Source: Scolanthus callimorphus
Taxonomy: Eukaryota > Cnidaria > Anthozoa > Actiniaria > Edwardsiidae
Direction of reading: 5' to 3'
Length of the DNA: 64,000 bases
Assembly: GCA_033964015.1 (NCBI GenBank)
Contig: CM066914.1
Coordinates: 23,488,234-23,552,233, forward strand
Within the stretch, counting starts at the first letter, position 1. Each line of letters begins with the position of its first letter. Positions 33,001-42,988 of this stretch are shown here, piece after piece. The translations under genes and the position numbers were made by a program. The notes under the pieces were generated by a model. The model was not told where the DNA came from, searched no databases, and saw only the letters and a list, made by a program, of their open reading frames with translations.

Positions 33001-35593
33001 CATGTTTGGTTGAAACTGATCCCAAGGGGCCTTCTTCTTCCATGCATGAAACATTCCCTGGGTTTCCAAGGATAGGATGTCCCCCTCCCCTAAAAGAGTG
33101 TATGGATCTGCCATCTTAAATCATTGTAACTTCTGGCACCTGTAACACTTATTTCAGTCTGTAGTATCACATGTGAGGCATGTAGCTGACAAGGGCCATG
33201 CCGTGGCCTATTGATAAAAACCACCTACCATCTTCACCATCTTTCTGCTCATCACTGTTCTCATTACCCTCTTGTTCTGAGTTTTCACTGTGGCCACAAA
33301 ATACACACATCACAACATGAGTGCAATGGAAACCAATATTCCAACCACACTAATCTGTTATCTAAAGCCTCTGAGTTTAGCTTGGAATACCACCATTTTG
33401 AACAGTTGTATGGGTTTCTATCAGGCTTTTCCAGACTATTTTTCACCTCAAGGTGCATAGAGCCAGTGAAGCAAAAAACAGCTGAAATAAATATAGCTGA
33501 TACTAATACTTATAACTGATTTTTTGTTGCAAAGTGAAAAATTTTGGTTGTTGTAACTGATATGGTAATTTATTCAAGCCCTGGTAAGCAGTGCATACAA
33601 AACAAGCCAGACAGATTTCTGCCAGCAACTCTGAGTTTCATCATTGGCTAATAATTGTCAAACAAGACAAATATCATTTTGGCTAATAATTGTCAAACAC
33701 GACAAATAAAACCAGCTGGATGCCCAACACACCATTTCCCAGATGGTTACTTTTGGCAATAGCAATTTACTTCAAAATATTCTGAATGCCCTGGGAAAGG
33801 GTAATGCAATAGACCTAATCGACTAACAGTCTTGTTGCCACACAATTCAGATCATGTGGTGGTTCCTTTGGGTGGATACTGTTGTTAGTTCTGCACATAC
33901 ACTCCTTCCCCTTGGTTGAGTGAGAAAATTTGGACAATTGTAACCACCCAAAGGAATGAGCACATGATCTGGTTTATTGGTTTTTGTGGACTGGACAAAA
34001 ATCAATTTCTCAAACTCTTATTCTGTTTGCGCTTTAGGGAAACACATGGCTACATCAAGGCTAAATAACTGGTAGATGTACACTTACGAAATCTGTAATG
34101 ATTGTATCCTCAATCCAGAGTAATCTTTTTCTGCTGGTTCTTGAAAATCAATCCATTCCTCTTCTCCCTGTTACCAAATATTAGGAACAAAGAGCTCATT
34201 GGAATGGTAATGCTGCTAGAAACAGGTATCACTTGGGCAGTGTCAAGCATAAAGGGAATGGACAATATGAACGTACTGTAAATCACTTTCTGATGAAATT
34301 CTATTGACTTCTCAAAATGTTTTTCCTTTTTTAGCTTACTTGATAATAATTTAATAGTGGCTGAACCTTTTGAATTCCATGATTTTGGTCTCACAGAAAA
34401 ATTGACTTTGTAATCCCAAATTTTAGCAAAATGTTGTGGGTTTACTGTGTCACATACATCAGGGCCCGACACTGCGACCATATAGTCGCCAATGGCGACT
34501 AAATCTGGGGACTTGGCGACCAAAATTTTAGAGCTAGTCTCCAAAAGGCACCCCATCTTTCTGAGTAAGCTGAGAACCACATTTATGTAGCAGCTAAATT
34601 GTGTTTTGTGCTGACTAAAATTGTTGAATTAGTCGTCTATGGCACCTAGCGAAAAATGTTAATGTCGGGCCCTGTACATGTACACCACAATGGTGGGAAT
34701 TTACACAGGAATTTACACAGGGAGCCAAAGGAATGGCAGAGTAACAACAACAGAGACCACAGAAGGGAGGGGGGCCCAGGGGGCTTGGAATATTCCATAC
34801 ATTTTTATACATTTCATGTATTTCAGCCCCTAATCCCTGGTACCTTTTTACTTTTTTTAAATATTCGAATATAGCCACATTTTGTCATAATGGGGTGGTT
34901 TGTGCCCTCGCAGCTCTCAAATGAGTACCTGGACCCCCTCTTTATTTCAAATTTTGTTTCCCCATATGATAACATTTTCACAGAATAAGTTTGAAAAGAA
35001 ATCTATGTTAAAATCTATTTCAGAAGAATTACATTGAGTATAAATTTGATATGGTCAATCAACAGTGGTCATTCAGAGGAGTTTTATATACAGAGTCAGA
35101 GGTGGTCATTTAGTACAGGTTGATAGATACCAGTAAATTTAATTTTTAATGAGAGTGTTTATCCAGTACTGGATGGCTTTTCAAATAACCCAGCGAACTG
35201 GCGTTAAAAAAATCATGAAAGAAAAATGGAATAACGAGAATGGTATTTTCATGTGATCACAGAAAGCACAGTTCACAGTCGAACCAATGCCTTCGCGGCA
35301 CGCGAAGTTTAACTTTAATTATAACCAAATATATTGAGCCCCCGCTTATGTTTCAACAAATCCCTTACAAAGACAAACAACAACAAAGCTATACTTACAT
35401 GTCCAGGCTGTGCTTGAGACGTAGCCGAAGTCTTTTTACTTGTCTGTTCTTTTGATTTCAAAGACTCGCCTTCCTTCTTGCCACTGCCGACTTGTTGGGT
35501 GATCGCTTGCGATGTGGTGAATTTACTCTTTCCCTTGCCTTTCTTTGCCTTCTTCTTCGCGAAGAAATCCTCTAAAGCCTTATCTTCAGACAT
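30007..35593 (-). CDS. CDV3 homolog, complete
   Basis: Six minus-strand exons chain without a frame break: 35593-35399, 34167-34088, 33287-33229, 32225-32160, 31023-30831 and 30133-30007, totalling 720 bp (239 residues). Most donors match GT(A/G)AGT-type consensus; the exon 5 donor (GTTAGC) is weak, but its phase and the downstream protein agree. The N-terminus (LEDFFAKKKAKKGKGK) is the basic start typical of CDV3. Exon 2 encodes EEEWIDFQEPAEKDYSGLR, like the conserved W...DYSGLR block. Exon 5 encodes the hallmark TGVYRPPGAYRPPG and EIAFPSLQ. Exon 6 gives SFEPVRHGSR and ends FDALRRS. CDV3 is a small, widely expressed, largely disordered cytoplasmic protein with no well-defined biochemical role. 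It is divergently paired with HINT3 across 229 bp. Confidence 0.93.
31191..31449. repeat. foldback element in a CDV3 intron
   Basis: TACAGCCAATTGCGTTTGAG and CGTTTTACCCTA at the left are mirrored by TAGGGTAAAACGCTCAAACG and TCGGCTGTA at the right. Each arm is about 75 bp and the whole about 259 bp. The open frame on the minus strand is not a gene. Confidence 0.75.
31883..32116. mobile_element. 234-bp MITE, TTAAAGAGCC family, copy 2
   Basis: It begins TTAAAGAGCCTGTGTCAG and ends CTGACACAGGCTCTTTAA, with the same orientation and internal blocks as 21120-21352. The ends of this copy pair with each other better than those of copy 1. It lies 44 bp from CDV3 exon 4, inside the intron. Confidence 0.8.
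33847..33971. repeat. foldback element, CAATTCAGATCATGTG family, short copy
   Basis: ACAATTCAGATCATGTGGTG and TTCCTTTGGGTGG at the left are mirrored by CCACCCAAAGGAATGAGC and ACATGATCTGG at the right. It shares GTTAGTTCTGCACATACACT with the longer relative at 17418-17690. It lies in the first half of the CDV3 intron region. Confidence 0.65.
34460..34674. mobile_element. 215-bp MITE, CAGGGCCCGACA family, copy 1
   Basis: It starts CAGGGCCCGACACTGCGACC and ends AATGTCGGGCCCTG. TACAT flanks both sides, which suggests a five-base target duplication. Copy 2, in opposite orientation, is at 52612-52827. It lies in CDV3 intron 1. Confidence 0.8.
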
Positions 35594-35822
35594 CGTTCTG
35601 CTAGGCAAGGGCCCCACGCAAGAAGCTGGGACAAGAGAAGGTAGGAAAAATTAGGAATGAAACTTTGATTCGACTACACTCTTTTTTCTCCAATAAATGC
35701 ATGTGGATTTCGAAATCAGCCGAGAGAAGGCTAAGCGCTAGTCACCAATCTCCAGCCAAGCGCAGCCAAGACTTTTCCGACTTTTCCCGCGAACTGGCGG
35801 GAAACTGGGGATAAAAACAAAG
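35594..35822. promoter_or_regulatory. divergent CDV3/HINT3 promoter region
   Basis: Only 229 bp separate the two start codons, so the genes must share a compact divergent promoter or overlapping 5' leaders. A CCAAT box lies near 35746. AAAGATGGCGG at 35819-35829, spanning the HINT3 start codon, matches the YY1 core AAGATGGCGG. No TATA box is obvious. Regulation is inferred from layout and motifs only. Confidence 0.6.
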
Positions 35823-36317
35823 ATGGCGGACAAGGCACAACCTACTTTTAAGAAGGACTGTCTTTTTTGTAAATTTGCTGCGAAAGAAAAAGAAGTTGAC
35901 GTCCTCCACGAAGACGAGGAGACAATTACATTCAAGGATCACCATCCAGCTACTGAACATCATTATTTAGTTGTCCCTAAAGTTCACTACGGCAACCCGA
36001 AATCTCTTGGTTGGGAAGATTTGAAACTTGTGGAGAAACTTTTATCTATTGGGAAAACAGTTCTTGAAGAGCGAAACGCTAGTATCGAAGACTCAAGAAT
36101 AGGATTTCACTGGCCACCGTTTAATTCCATACAACATTTACATTTACATGTGATTTCACCGGCTTCCCATCTTGGTTTTTCTTCAAGACACATCTACCGT
36201 CCTGATAGCTGGTGGTTTGTAACTATTCAATGGATGATGGATCATCTTAGGAAAATGAAACCCGTAGAAATCAGCTCAGATACCAATCAAAGTGTATCTG
36301 AAAAGCAAAATGAATGA
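35823..36317 (+). CDS. HINT3-like histidine triad hydrolase
   Basis: HINT-family enzymes hydrolyse nucleoside phosphoramidates and acyl-adenylates. This single exon encodes 164 residues, slightly shorter than the vertebrate HINT3 I recall (about 180). A CxxC pair sits at residues 13 and 16. HHYLVVPK lies at 46-53, and the histidine triad reads HLHLH at 105-109, followed by V. The tail YRPDSWWFVTIQWMMDHL resembles the HINT3 C-terminus rather than HINT1. The start ATG is the only sensible one, lying within a YY1-like motif. CDV3 is transcribed divergently from 229 bp away. No intron is needed; the gene may be naturally intronless in this lineage. Location is likely cytosolic or nuclear, since no signal sequence is visible. 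Confidence 0.92.
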   Translation: MADKAQPTFKKDCLFCKFAAKEKEVDVLHEDEETITFKDHHPATEHHYLVVPKVHYGNPKSLGWEDLKLVEKLLSIGKTVLEERNASIEDSRIGFHWPPFNSIQHLHLHVISPASHLGFSSRHIYRPDSWWFVTIQWMMDHLRKMKPVEISSDTNQSVSEKQNE

Positions 36318-36639
36318 AAAATAGTATATTTTGATACTGATTTATAGAAATGAAATAACTTTATTAGTTGGGCATTTTTAGTTTATGGTGTATCCAGGGG
36401 TTTCAATAGAAGGCGGCTACCGGCGGTGAACTGCCGTCTACTTCACTGCTGACTGCTGGCAACCTCATGATTACTTAAGCAATAGAATACATGAATATGG
36501 CAATTATCTTGCCCTCAAAAGAAGGAAATGCCTTTTCTGCTACCTATTCATTTTGTTCTAAAAATAGGTAGGTCAGGATAAACGCTGCCTCACGGATCCA
36601 GTACCAAAGATGAAAGCTCCTATTGATGGGCTCCCGTTG
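36318..36639. other. HINT3 3' region
   Basis: AT-rich 3' flank. GAAATAACTTTATTAG near 36350 is the likely end of the HINT3 transcript region, although no perfect AATAAA was found. No other gene was seen before the LINE begins. Confidence 0.4.
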
Positions 36640-38215
36640 TGATACATACACATACACACATTTATTTATACACGGTTAAAAATCATCAGTATAACATACA
36701 AACATATAAATAAAATGATTACATGTAACTGTTTTCCATGATTGCCGTGTGTGAGTTCGGTAACTACAAAAATTGGGTGATACCCTTCTTAAATTTCCCC
36801 AGTGAATCTGATTGTCTCAGTTCATCTGGTAGACTATTCCAAAGTTTGGCCCCGTTATAACTGAAACACCGTTTTCGGTAGTTTGTTTTCGGCATCGGTA
36901 GTGCCAACTTATTATCCTGGTTTCTTAGATTATAATGAGAATCACAGGAAACAAAACAGATCCCGTAAATATGAGGGAAAAAGACCATTGAGGGTTTATA
37001 CATTGCAACACCTAGATGTTTGTTTCTTCTTGTGGACACGTCGTCCCAACCAAGAAGATTACGGAGAAGAGCTGAGCTAGTGTCAAAGGGCGATTTTGTT
37101 AAGACTCTGGCAGCGCGGTTTTGTAATTTTTGCAATTTATCATTGAGTTTGCTGTTTATTCCATGCCACACTGGACTGCAGTAATCGAAATGTGGCTCAA
37201 TGAGCGCTTTATAGATTTTGACAGCAGTGTCCAAGGTGACAAACGGCCTAATCCGTTTCAGGGCGCCAATGCCAGATGAAATTTTTTTCGATATCTCATT
37301 TATGTGTTTGTCCCAACACAGATTTTGTCGATAAATACGCCCAATGATTTTGTTTCATCAACCCTTTTGATCTTTTCCCCTCAATGTTTATGTTTATAGG
37401 ACGACCATCAGCTCTGGCACTTAACCTTTGTCTAGAGCCCATAATCATGAATTCAGTTTTGGCCACGTTTAGGCTTAACTTATTGGCTTTTAGCCATTGA
37501 TTTAGTTTTGAGAGCTCAAGGTTGATTTGCATCTCGAGTTCTTCAATGGCCGGAGCTGATATGCTTAGATTTGTGTCGTCTGCATACATTCGTGGGCAAG
37601 AGGTGCTTAAGCAACTAGATAGATCATTGATGTACAATAGAAACAGAAGTGGGCCAATTATGGACCCTTGAGGCACCCCACCTGTCAGGTTAGAGTTACC
37701 GGACAAGTGTCCATTGACGTTACACCTCTGTTTACGGTTGCTTAAATACGACTTGAACCACTTTTGGCTGTCATTTGTCACCCCATAGTATCCCAACTTG
37801 CTCAATAAGATCTCGTGGTTTATCGTATCGAAAGCCTTTTTTGAATCAATAAAGATTACACCATTGAGTAGGCCTTTATCAATATTAACTGACCAACTGT
37901 CAGTGGCTTCGAGCAGAGCTGTTAGGGTACTATGGAGTGATCTGAAGCCTGATTGTTGATTTGATAGCAATTTATTATCATTTAAGTAATTATAGAGTTG
38001 ATTGTGAACTATTTTTCAAAGATTTTCGCGACTACTGGCAGTACAGATATTGGTCGATAATTATCAGGGTCCGTTTTCGAGCCTTCTTGAAAATGGGCGA
38101 GACTTTTGCTAATTTCCATTCCGATGGAAAAATCCCGCTAGTAATAGAGCCATGTCATCCTATCTACCAAATTGGTCAAAATAGCCATAAAGGATGGAAA
38201 GTCATGTAGAGTCAA
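36640..38215 (-). mobile_element. non-LTR retrotransposon (LINE) fragment, truncated and frame-broken
   Basis: The minus strand encodes reverse transcriptase pieces. Near 38100-37980 the read is SEWKLAKVSPIFKK, then a broken frame. At 37970-37296 come QQSGFRSLHST, KKAFDTINHEILLSKL, GGVPQGSIIGPLLF and the catalytic YADDTN. At 37234-36764 lies the usual C-terminal module (IYKALIEPHFDYCSPVW, RNLLGWDDV, YNLRNQ). At least two frame breaks separate these parts, and the endonuclease is missing, so the copy is dead. It resembles CR1/L2/jockey-type elements. The stretch after 36764 in plus coordinates (36640-36740, ACATACACA and TAAATAAAAT) is probably its 3' tail. Confidence 0.88.
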
Positions 38216-38290
38216 AGTTTGAATTGGGGTGGTGGTTGGCCCCAGCGTGATCCAGGCTTTTGTTCTTGTAATGCATGGAGCCCGGAAATA

Positions 38291-38741
38291 AAGCCCAGTG
38301 CAAATGGCACAACTCTGTTGTGCAAAAGTAACGTCCAGCATTGTTGATCACATCATGTTCCATCCGTTTGTTGCATGTGTTGACAGTTGTTGTGACTTGT
38401 TGCATGATGTTTGAACCTGTCAAACTTTTGGCACAACAACCTTCAACTTTTCTTTTGTCCTGTGACCAGCGAAGCATAACACAACAAAGTTGTGTTCGTT
38501 TGCGCTGAACTCTCAACAAAGTTTGACTCGTGCACACACATTGTATACTGTTAGTATCCATAGAATAGAGTGTAAACAAATAGGTTTTGTCCAGAATGCA
38601 TTGCATCACCAGCGAGGCGAAAACAATGTTGAGATGTGTTGTATTCGTTTGTGGCGACGTGCAACATTCAACAACATACGAACAACATTGTTGATGCAAC
38701 AAAGTTGAGAAATGTTGAGTCCATTTGAGCCGGGCTTATAG
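38291..38741. repeat. foldback element, AAGCCCGGCTCAAATGG family
   Basis: TAAAGCCCAGTGCAAATGGC at the left is mirrored by the right end CCATTTGAGCCGGGCTTATA. The interior is rich in GTTGTTG and AACAACA units, such as ACAACATTGTTGATGCAAC. It abuts the 5' break of the LINE. Confidence 0.55.
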
Positions 38742-39236
38742 TGACAACCTATAGGTATTCAATTTCCAAAAGATACCGTCCAGAGGAATGCTACAATGTA
38801 TCTTTCAAAAAATTAAAACATCATACTGGGCTCTTTTAAGTTTTGTTTTCAGGACTCCATTTTATCAACATGACTTTTGCCTCTCAGAAAAAGGCCTTGA
38901 TACAAATCTCGTAGATGACTGAGTGTGTTTGAGATGGTTTCAGAAAGATGTCAAAGCCACTCTACCACTCTAATTTTAATATCAGATGCTTTTATGCATG
39001 CGGATTCGTGTTCACAAGTTGATTTATAAAATGTAGCTTGTAAATTTGCCTTGTGACATTTTTATTTTTTTGCTTATAGACTGTAAAACAATCCCTTTAC
39101 ATATCGCAAACATCTGGCGTAAAGGGAGAGAAAGGACTTAAGCTAACAGTGCGCGCAGAGAGTATAAAAAACGATGAAAGTATATCATATGACGTCATAC
39201 CACATGATCACTAGCGACATACACAGCCCATGCCTG
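38742..39236. other. gene-free stretch
   Basis: Nothing recognisable; AT-rich intergenic DNA between two repeats. Near 39175-39215 ATATGACGTCATACCACATG contains a TGACGTCA palindrome. Confidence 0.4.
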
Positions 39237-39293
39237 TAGACTGCTTGCAGGCCCTTCTTCAGCGAACGTCCGTAAATTGAGGGAAATGTTTTT
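39237..39293. repeat. solo end, TAGACTGCTTGCAG family
   Basis: TAGACTGCTTGCAGGCCCTT and CGAACGTCCGTAAATTGAG match the left arm of the element at 18399-18602. The partner arm is missing. Confidence 0.65.
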
Positions 39294-39370
39294 TTGCACA
39301 TACTGCACTGCATTCATAATGAGCTGTGCTTGCAACTTTTCAAAATCCTGCGTACGCCCAAAAGCCATTT

Positions 39371-39577
39371 AGACCCCGTCCACACTACACCGTTTTCAAA
39401 CGAAAACGGATACTTTTGCTCCGTTTTCAAAAAGATTTGCGTCCACACTTTATCGTTTTCGTATTGTTTTCGCCCTTTTCGGTGATCGTTTTCGGCGTTG
39501 TAGTGTGGACGATAGCCTTATCCGGAGCAAAAAGTATCCGTTTTCGTTTGAAAACGGGTGTAGTGTGGACGGGGTCT
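39371..39577. mobile_element. 207-bp foldback element, AGACCCCGTCCACACTACA family
   Basis: The left end AGACCCCGTCCACACTACAC is mirrored by TGTAGTGTGGACGGGGTCT. Arms continue through CGTTTTCAAACGAAAACGGA and TACTTTTGCTCCG. Inside, CGTTTTCG units repeat. The predicted proteins in this interval are not genes. Confidence 0.85.
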
Positions 39578-40018
39578 TAGTGAAATGACTTTTGCAAGCT
39601 AGAACAGATCTAGAAAATAGATAAAAGCATACCGGTACATTTTAGCTTTCGACAAATAAACTAATATACGATAATTTGTATTTAAAAATACTAACATCTG
39701 AAATGCTCATACATTTCCTATAAATTTTAGGAGGAAAATTAGACAATTTTTTTTTGCATTGATGCGGTATTCGTACTCGCGCACCGCGCGTCCAGGTGCC
39801 GGATCCAGGATTTTGGAAACGGGGTTCGTTTCTGGCTTGAAGAGGCAGATTTGTCAATAGGGCTACTAGAACTTCTTGGACTACACATTCATTGAACCAT
39901 TTTAAGGGGGTGAGTCCGCACCCCACCTCCCCCGGATCGATCCGCCACTGCCTGGTGATCACCTACTGACAGGTGATCCGTGACGTAATCCTGATCATTT
40001 CACACTACATGATCGAAC

Positions 40019-42046
40019 ATGGCCAACGGTAAGTGGTATATAGGCTGCATTTTTGCTTTGTTCTGTTACTATATTGGTTTAGCCAACTTATGACAAGTAG
40101 TTAGGTTCAAAGTAGGATATTCTGAGTAGTCTTCAGAGTGCAGGCTTTTTTATCTCGGAGTGGTACTGTTGAAACCGGGCTTACCGTGTTGGACTGGATA
40201 CACTCTTATAAACTTCGGTTACTCTCCTTAATTCAATCGTTTTGATTTTATTGTTTGGGTCATTTTCAAGGCGATCGTATTCTTTAGATAAATATACTCC
40301 AACTGCAAACATGTGAGTAATGTAGTTACGGTAAATGTTGATTAAATCTCCAACATAAGTGTACGTATAATCCTCTCCTCGTGCCCAATTCCTCCTGTGG
40401 TGAGGCAGGTACCTGTACCCGCTCGATACATCATGAACTTCACCTTGCCGAACTCTGAGAAACCATCCTCTGCCATAGAAAAAGAGAAAGGCCTTTGCAG
40501 TTAGAGCGGAATTCAGATGACTGTCGTGAGTTATTCAGAAATTATGTCACTTCACTTCACTTTCATTGTGTGGTTCCAAAAAATGTCCATACCCCCAACG
40601 GAAGGGTGTTGAAAAGTGCCCCCCTCCCCCCTCTGGAATTCCGAAGAAAAATACAGTATCGGTATGGAAAAGATCAGGTAAATTGACCCACCCACCCTTC
40701 CGGAATTTCCAATCCCTGCCGTAGGGGAGTATGGATAATTTTTGGAAACACACATTATATATGTGTAATTACTTTGCGATTGGTTTCACTATACAGTCAT
40801 GTGAAAACCGCTCTAATTGTAAATACTAAGATACCATTATGTTGGAACTTATTACTTTTGGTATGGCATAAGGAGATAATGGTATTTTTGTTTAATAAAT
40901 ATGATGATTATATTTTATAGCTTTTTAAAAGTGTGTGTGCTGCTTCAACTGAATCTCATTTCCATGAAGCTTTATTTGTAGGTGTTGGACTGGTGGGAGT
41001 ATGGATCTTTTCTGCACATTGTAGAAGAATTGTAATTGTAAAAAATTTGCTTCATTTTCAGCTGGAGGTAAAATAAGTAAGGTATTTGTATATGGTACCC
41101 TGAAGCAAGGCTTCCCTAACCATCATCTACTTAGCCACCCCCCAAATGGTACAGCCAAGCTTGCAACTACTGGTTACACAAAGGAAAAATATCCTCTTGT
41201 TCTGGCGACAGAAGCTGGCATACCATTTATGCTGAAATTGCCACACCAAGGAGAGGTAACAAACTGTTGATCTTTTCTGAAAGCACTAATTTCTGAAAAA
41301 GAAATCTGTGATATTCTTTCTTTTAAGCAGATTTAGAAGTGATGGGGCTTATGTATTGTTGTGAGGGAGGGGGTTAACATAAAGCATGAAAATCTGCAGG
41401 AAAACACCCCCCCCTTCCCCTGACTCTTGTTCGCTAACTGACTGCTGCCCATGCCCTTCCACCTCAAGTTGTGCTCTGCAAATTCAATTGTTAACTATTA
41501 TTATAATAATGTCATATTACATAATAATGTGTTTCCCAGGTTGGTGGTTCCTCTCATTTGGTTTAGTTCCCCCTTCCAGGTTTGTTGGGTGCATCAATTT
41601 TGTTGCTTGGATCACCCACATAAGAACCAAATGCACAAAGCTGCTGCTATTGAGACATGTATGGTTGAATCTTACTGGATTTGATCTCTGCTAAACATTT
41701 TATGTGTATATACTAAAATTCATTCCATGTTCTGTTTATGTTCAAGCATGTAAAAGGGGAGGTCTATGACGTAAGCCCAGAGGCACTTCCACATTTGGAT
41801 CATCTCGAAGACCATCCACACTGGTACAAGAGGACACCATGTCAAATAATCACACAAGATGGACAATCAGAACAGGAAATCACTTGTGAAGCATATTTCT
41901 TAGTCAATCAAAAAGACAGTTTATTGCAGAATACATTTTTAAAAGAATATACCTTACAATTTGTAAAGCAATATAATGAGAAAAGACATATGGCTATTAG
42001 TCTTTCAGACTTGAAGGCACAAGTTCAGAAAAATGGCCACAACTAA
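40019..42046 (+). CDS. GGACT-like gamma-glutamylaminecyclotransferase, complete
   Basis: GGACT releases free amines from gamma-glutamylamines, such as glutamyl-lysine left after transglutaminase cross-link breakdown, forming 5-oxoproline. Three exons, 40019-40028, 41062-41255 and 41747-42046, join in phase to give 167 residues. Donors are GTAAGT and GTAACA; acceptors are TTTTCAG and TTCAAG. The substrate-binding loop FVYGTLKQG is at residues 12-20, and NHHLL follows as in the animal family. KYPLVLATEAGIP matches the family YPLV(I/L)AGE.(N/G)IP block. HLEDHP places the likely catalytic glutamate at residue 89, followed by YKRT. The first exon carries only three codons and part of a fourth, so the start depends on the short exon 1; the splice phase supports it. 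Intron 1 holds two nested foldback elements. Confidence 0.92.
40501..40815. mobile_element. foldback element, TATAGAGCGG family, copy 2, carrying an inserted element
   Basis: The left end TTAGAGCGGAATTCAGATGA and CTGTCGTGAG are mirrored by TACAGTCATGTGAAAACCG and CTCTAA. The copy at 27414-28027 shares both ends. The TGTGTGGTTCC element (40567-40754) sits inside, so the order of insertion can be read. It lies in GGACT intron 1. Confidence 0.7.
40567..40754. mobile_element. 188-bp foldback element, TGTGTGGTTCC family, copy 2
   Basis: TGTGTGGTTCCAAAAAATGT and CCATACCCC at the left are mirrored by AGTATGGATAATTTTTGGAA and ACACACA at the right. The core has CCCCTCTGGAATTCCGAAGA and a mirrored counterpart. 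Nested in the 40501-40815 element. Confidence 0.7.
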
Positions 42047-42988
42047 GTTCAGGGCATGCACAGCATCTTTGAAGGAGTCAGGCTATAAAACTATACGATG
42101 GACACTGCATACTTTATTGCTTAGCTTTGATCTCATATATATTTTTTACTTATTTTTTGTGTGGTGCGTTTGCCATTCTGGTTGCAGGTTTTATGTGTGG
42201 TTATTATGCAGCCCCTGGGATCCAGCTAAAAGTAGAGTAATGTTATTCTCAAATATTTAGGAAAGACCCTGAGTGTTGGTCTAGCCGGGGTTTGATCCAA
42301 TGCACAGCCCAGAGTTAGTTTTTGACCAGAAGGCCATTTTACTGTTCAAAAAATAGAAAACTGAAAAGAGCAACAGTCAAAATGGTAAAGTTTTGTTTAA
42401 TAAATAAAAATAAGATATGTTAAGTTGTTTTAATTTTTTAAATGTAGAAAAATACTCATGACAAATAATTTGCTAACATACACACCCTTACTATAACTTT
42501 AAGTATAGTTACAACTATACTTTAAGCCCCCTTTAAGCATTGAGGCATATAACTATCCCACTCTTATGTTTCCCCTCTCCCCATCTGTGATATCTGGAAT
42601 ACGCTGTTGGTCTGAACATATGCCATTTTGTTTTTCATGAAGTGGCTTGCAATAGAACTGACAGCATGATGCCTGGCAAGTAGACAATACCATAACACAC
42701 TTTGGGTCACATCACAACAATACATGTATGTATGCTTTTGTTTTAATACTATATGGGAAATAAGAAATGTTCAAAGTGATTGCACTGTCACATAAAATAA
42801 TATTATATGACCATTCTGTGGAAAAACATGGGGTCCCCCTCTACTTTATCAAATCAGAAAAAAATGTTCTAGAAACTGAAAACAAAATGTTGCAAAAAAA
42901 TCTGTCAAAGGGAAAGGAATAGACAGCAAATTTTATATATACCATAGGTGAAAGATCTACCGTATCCTTGTTTATTTTTTCAAAATGT
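42047..42988. other. convergent intergenic region between GGACT and LRRC45
   Basis: The two genes converge here. ATAAATAAAAATAAG near 42400 and AATTAATT-type AT-rich sequence are candidate polyadenylation regions. A short palindromic patch, AACTTTAAGTATAGTTACAA and CTATACTTTAAG, lies near 42497-42525. No gene is supported. Confidence 0.4.
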
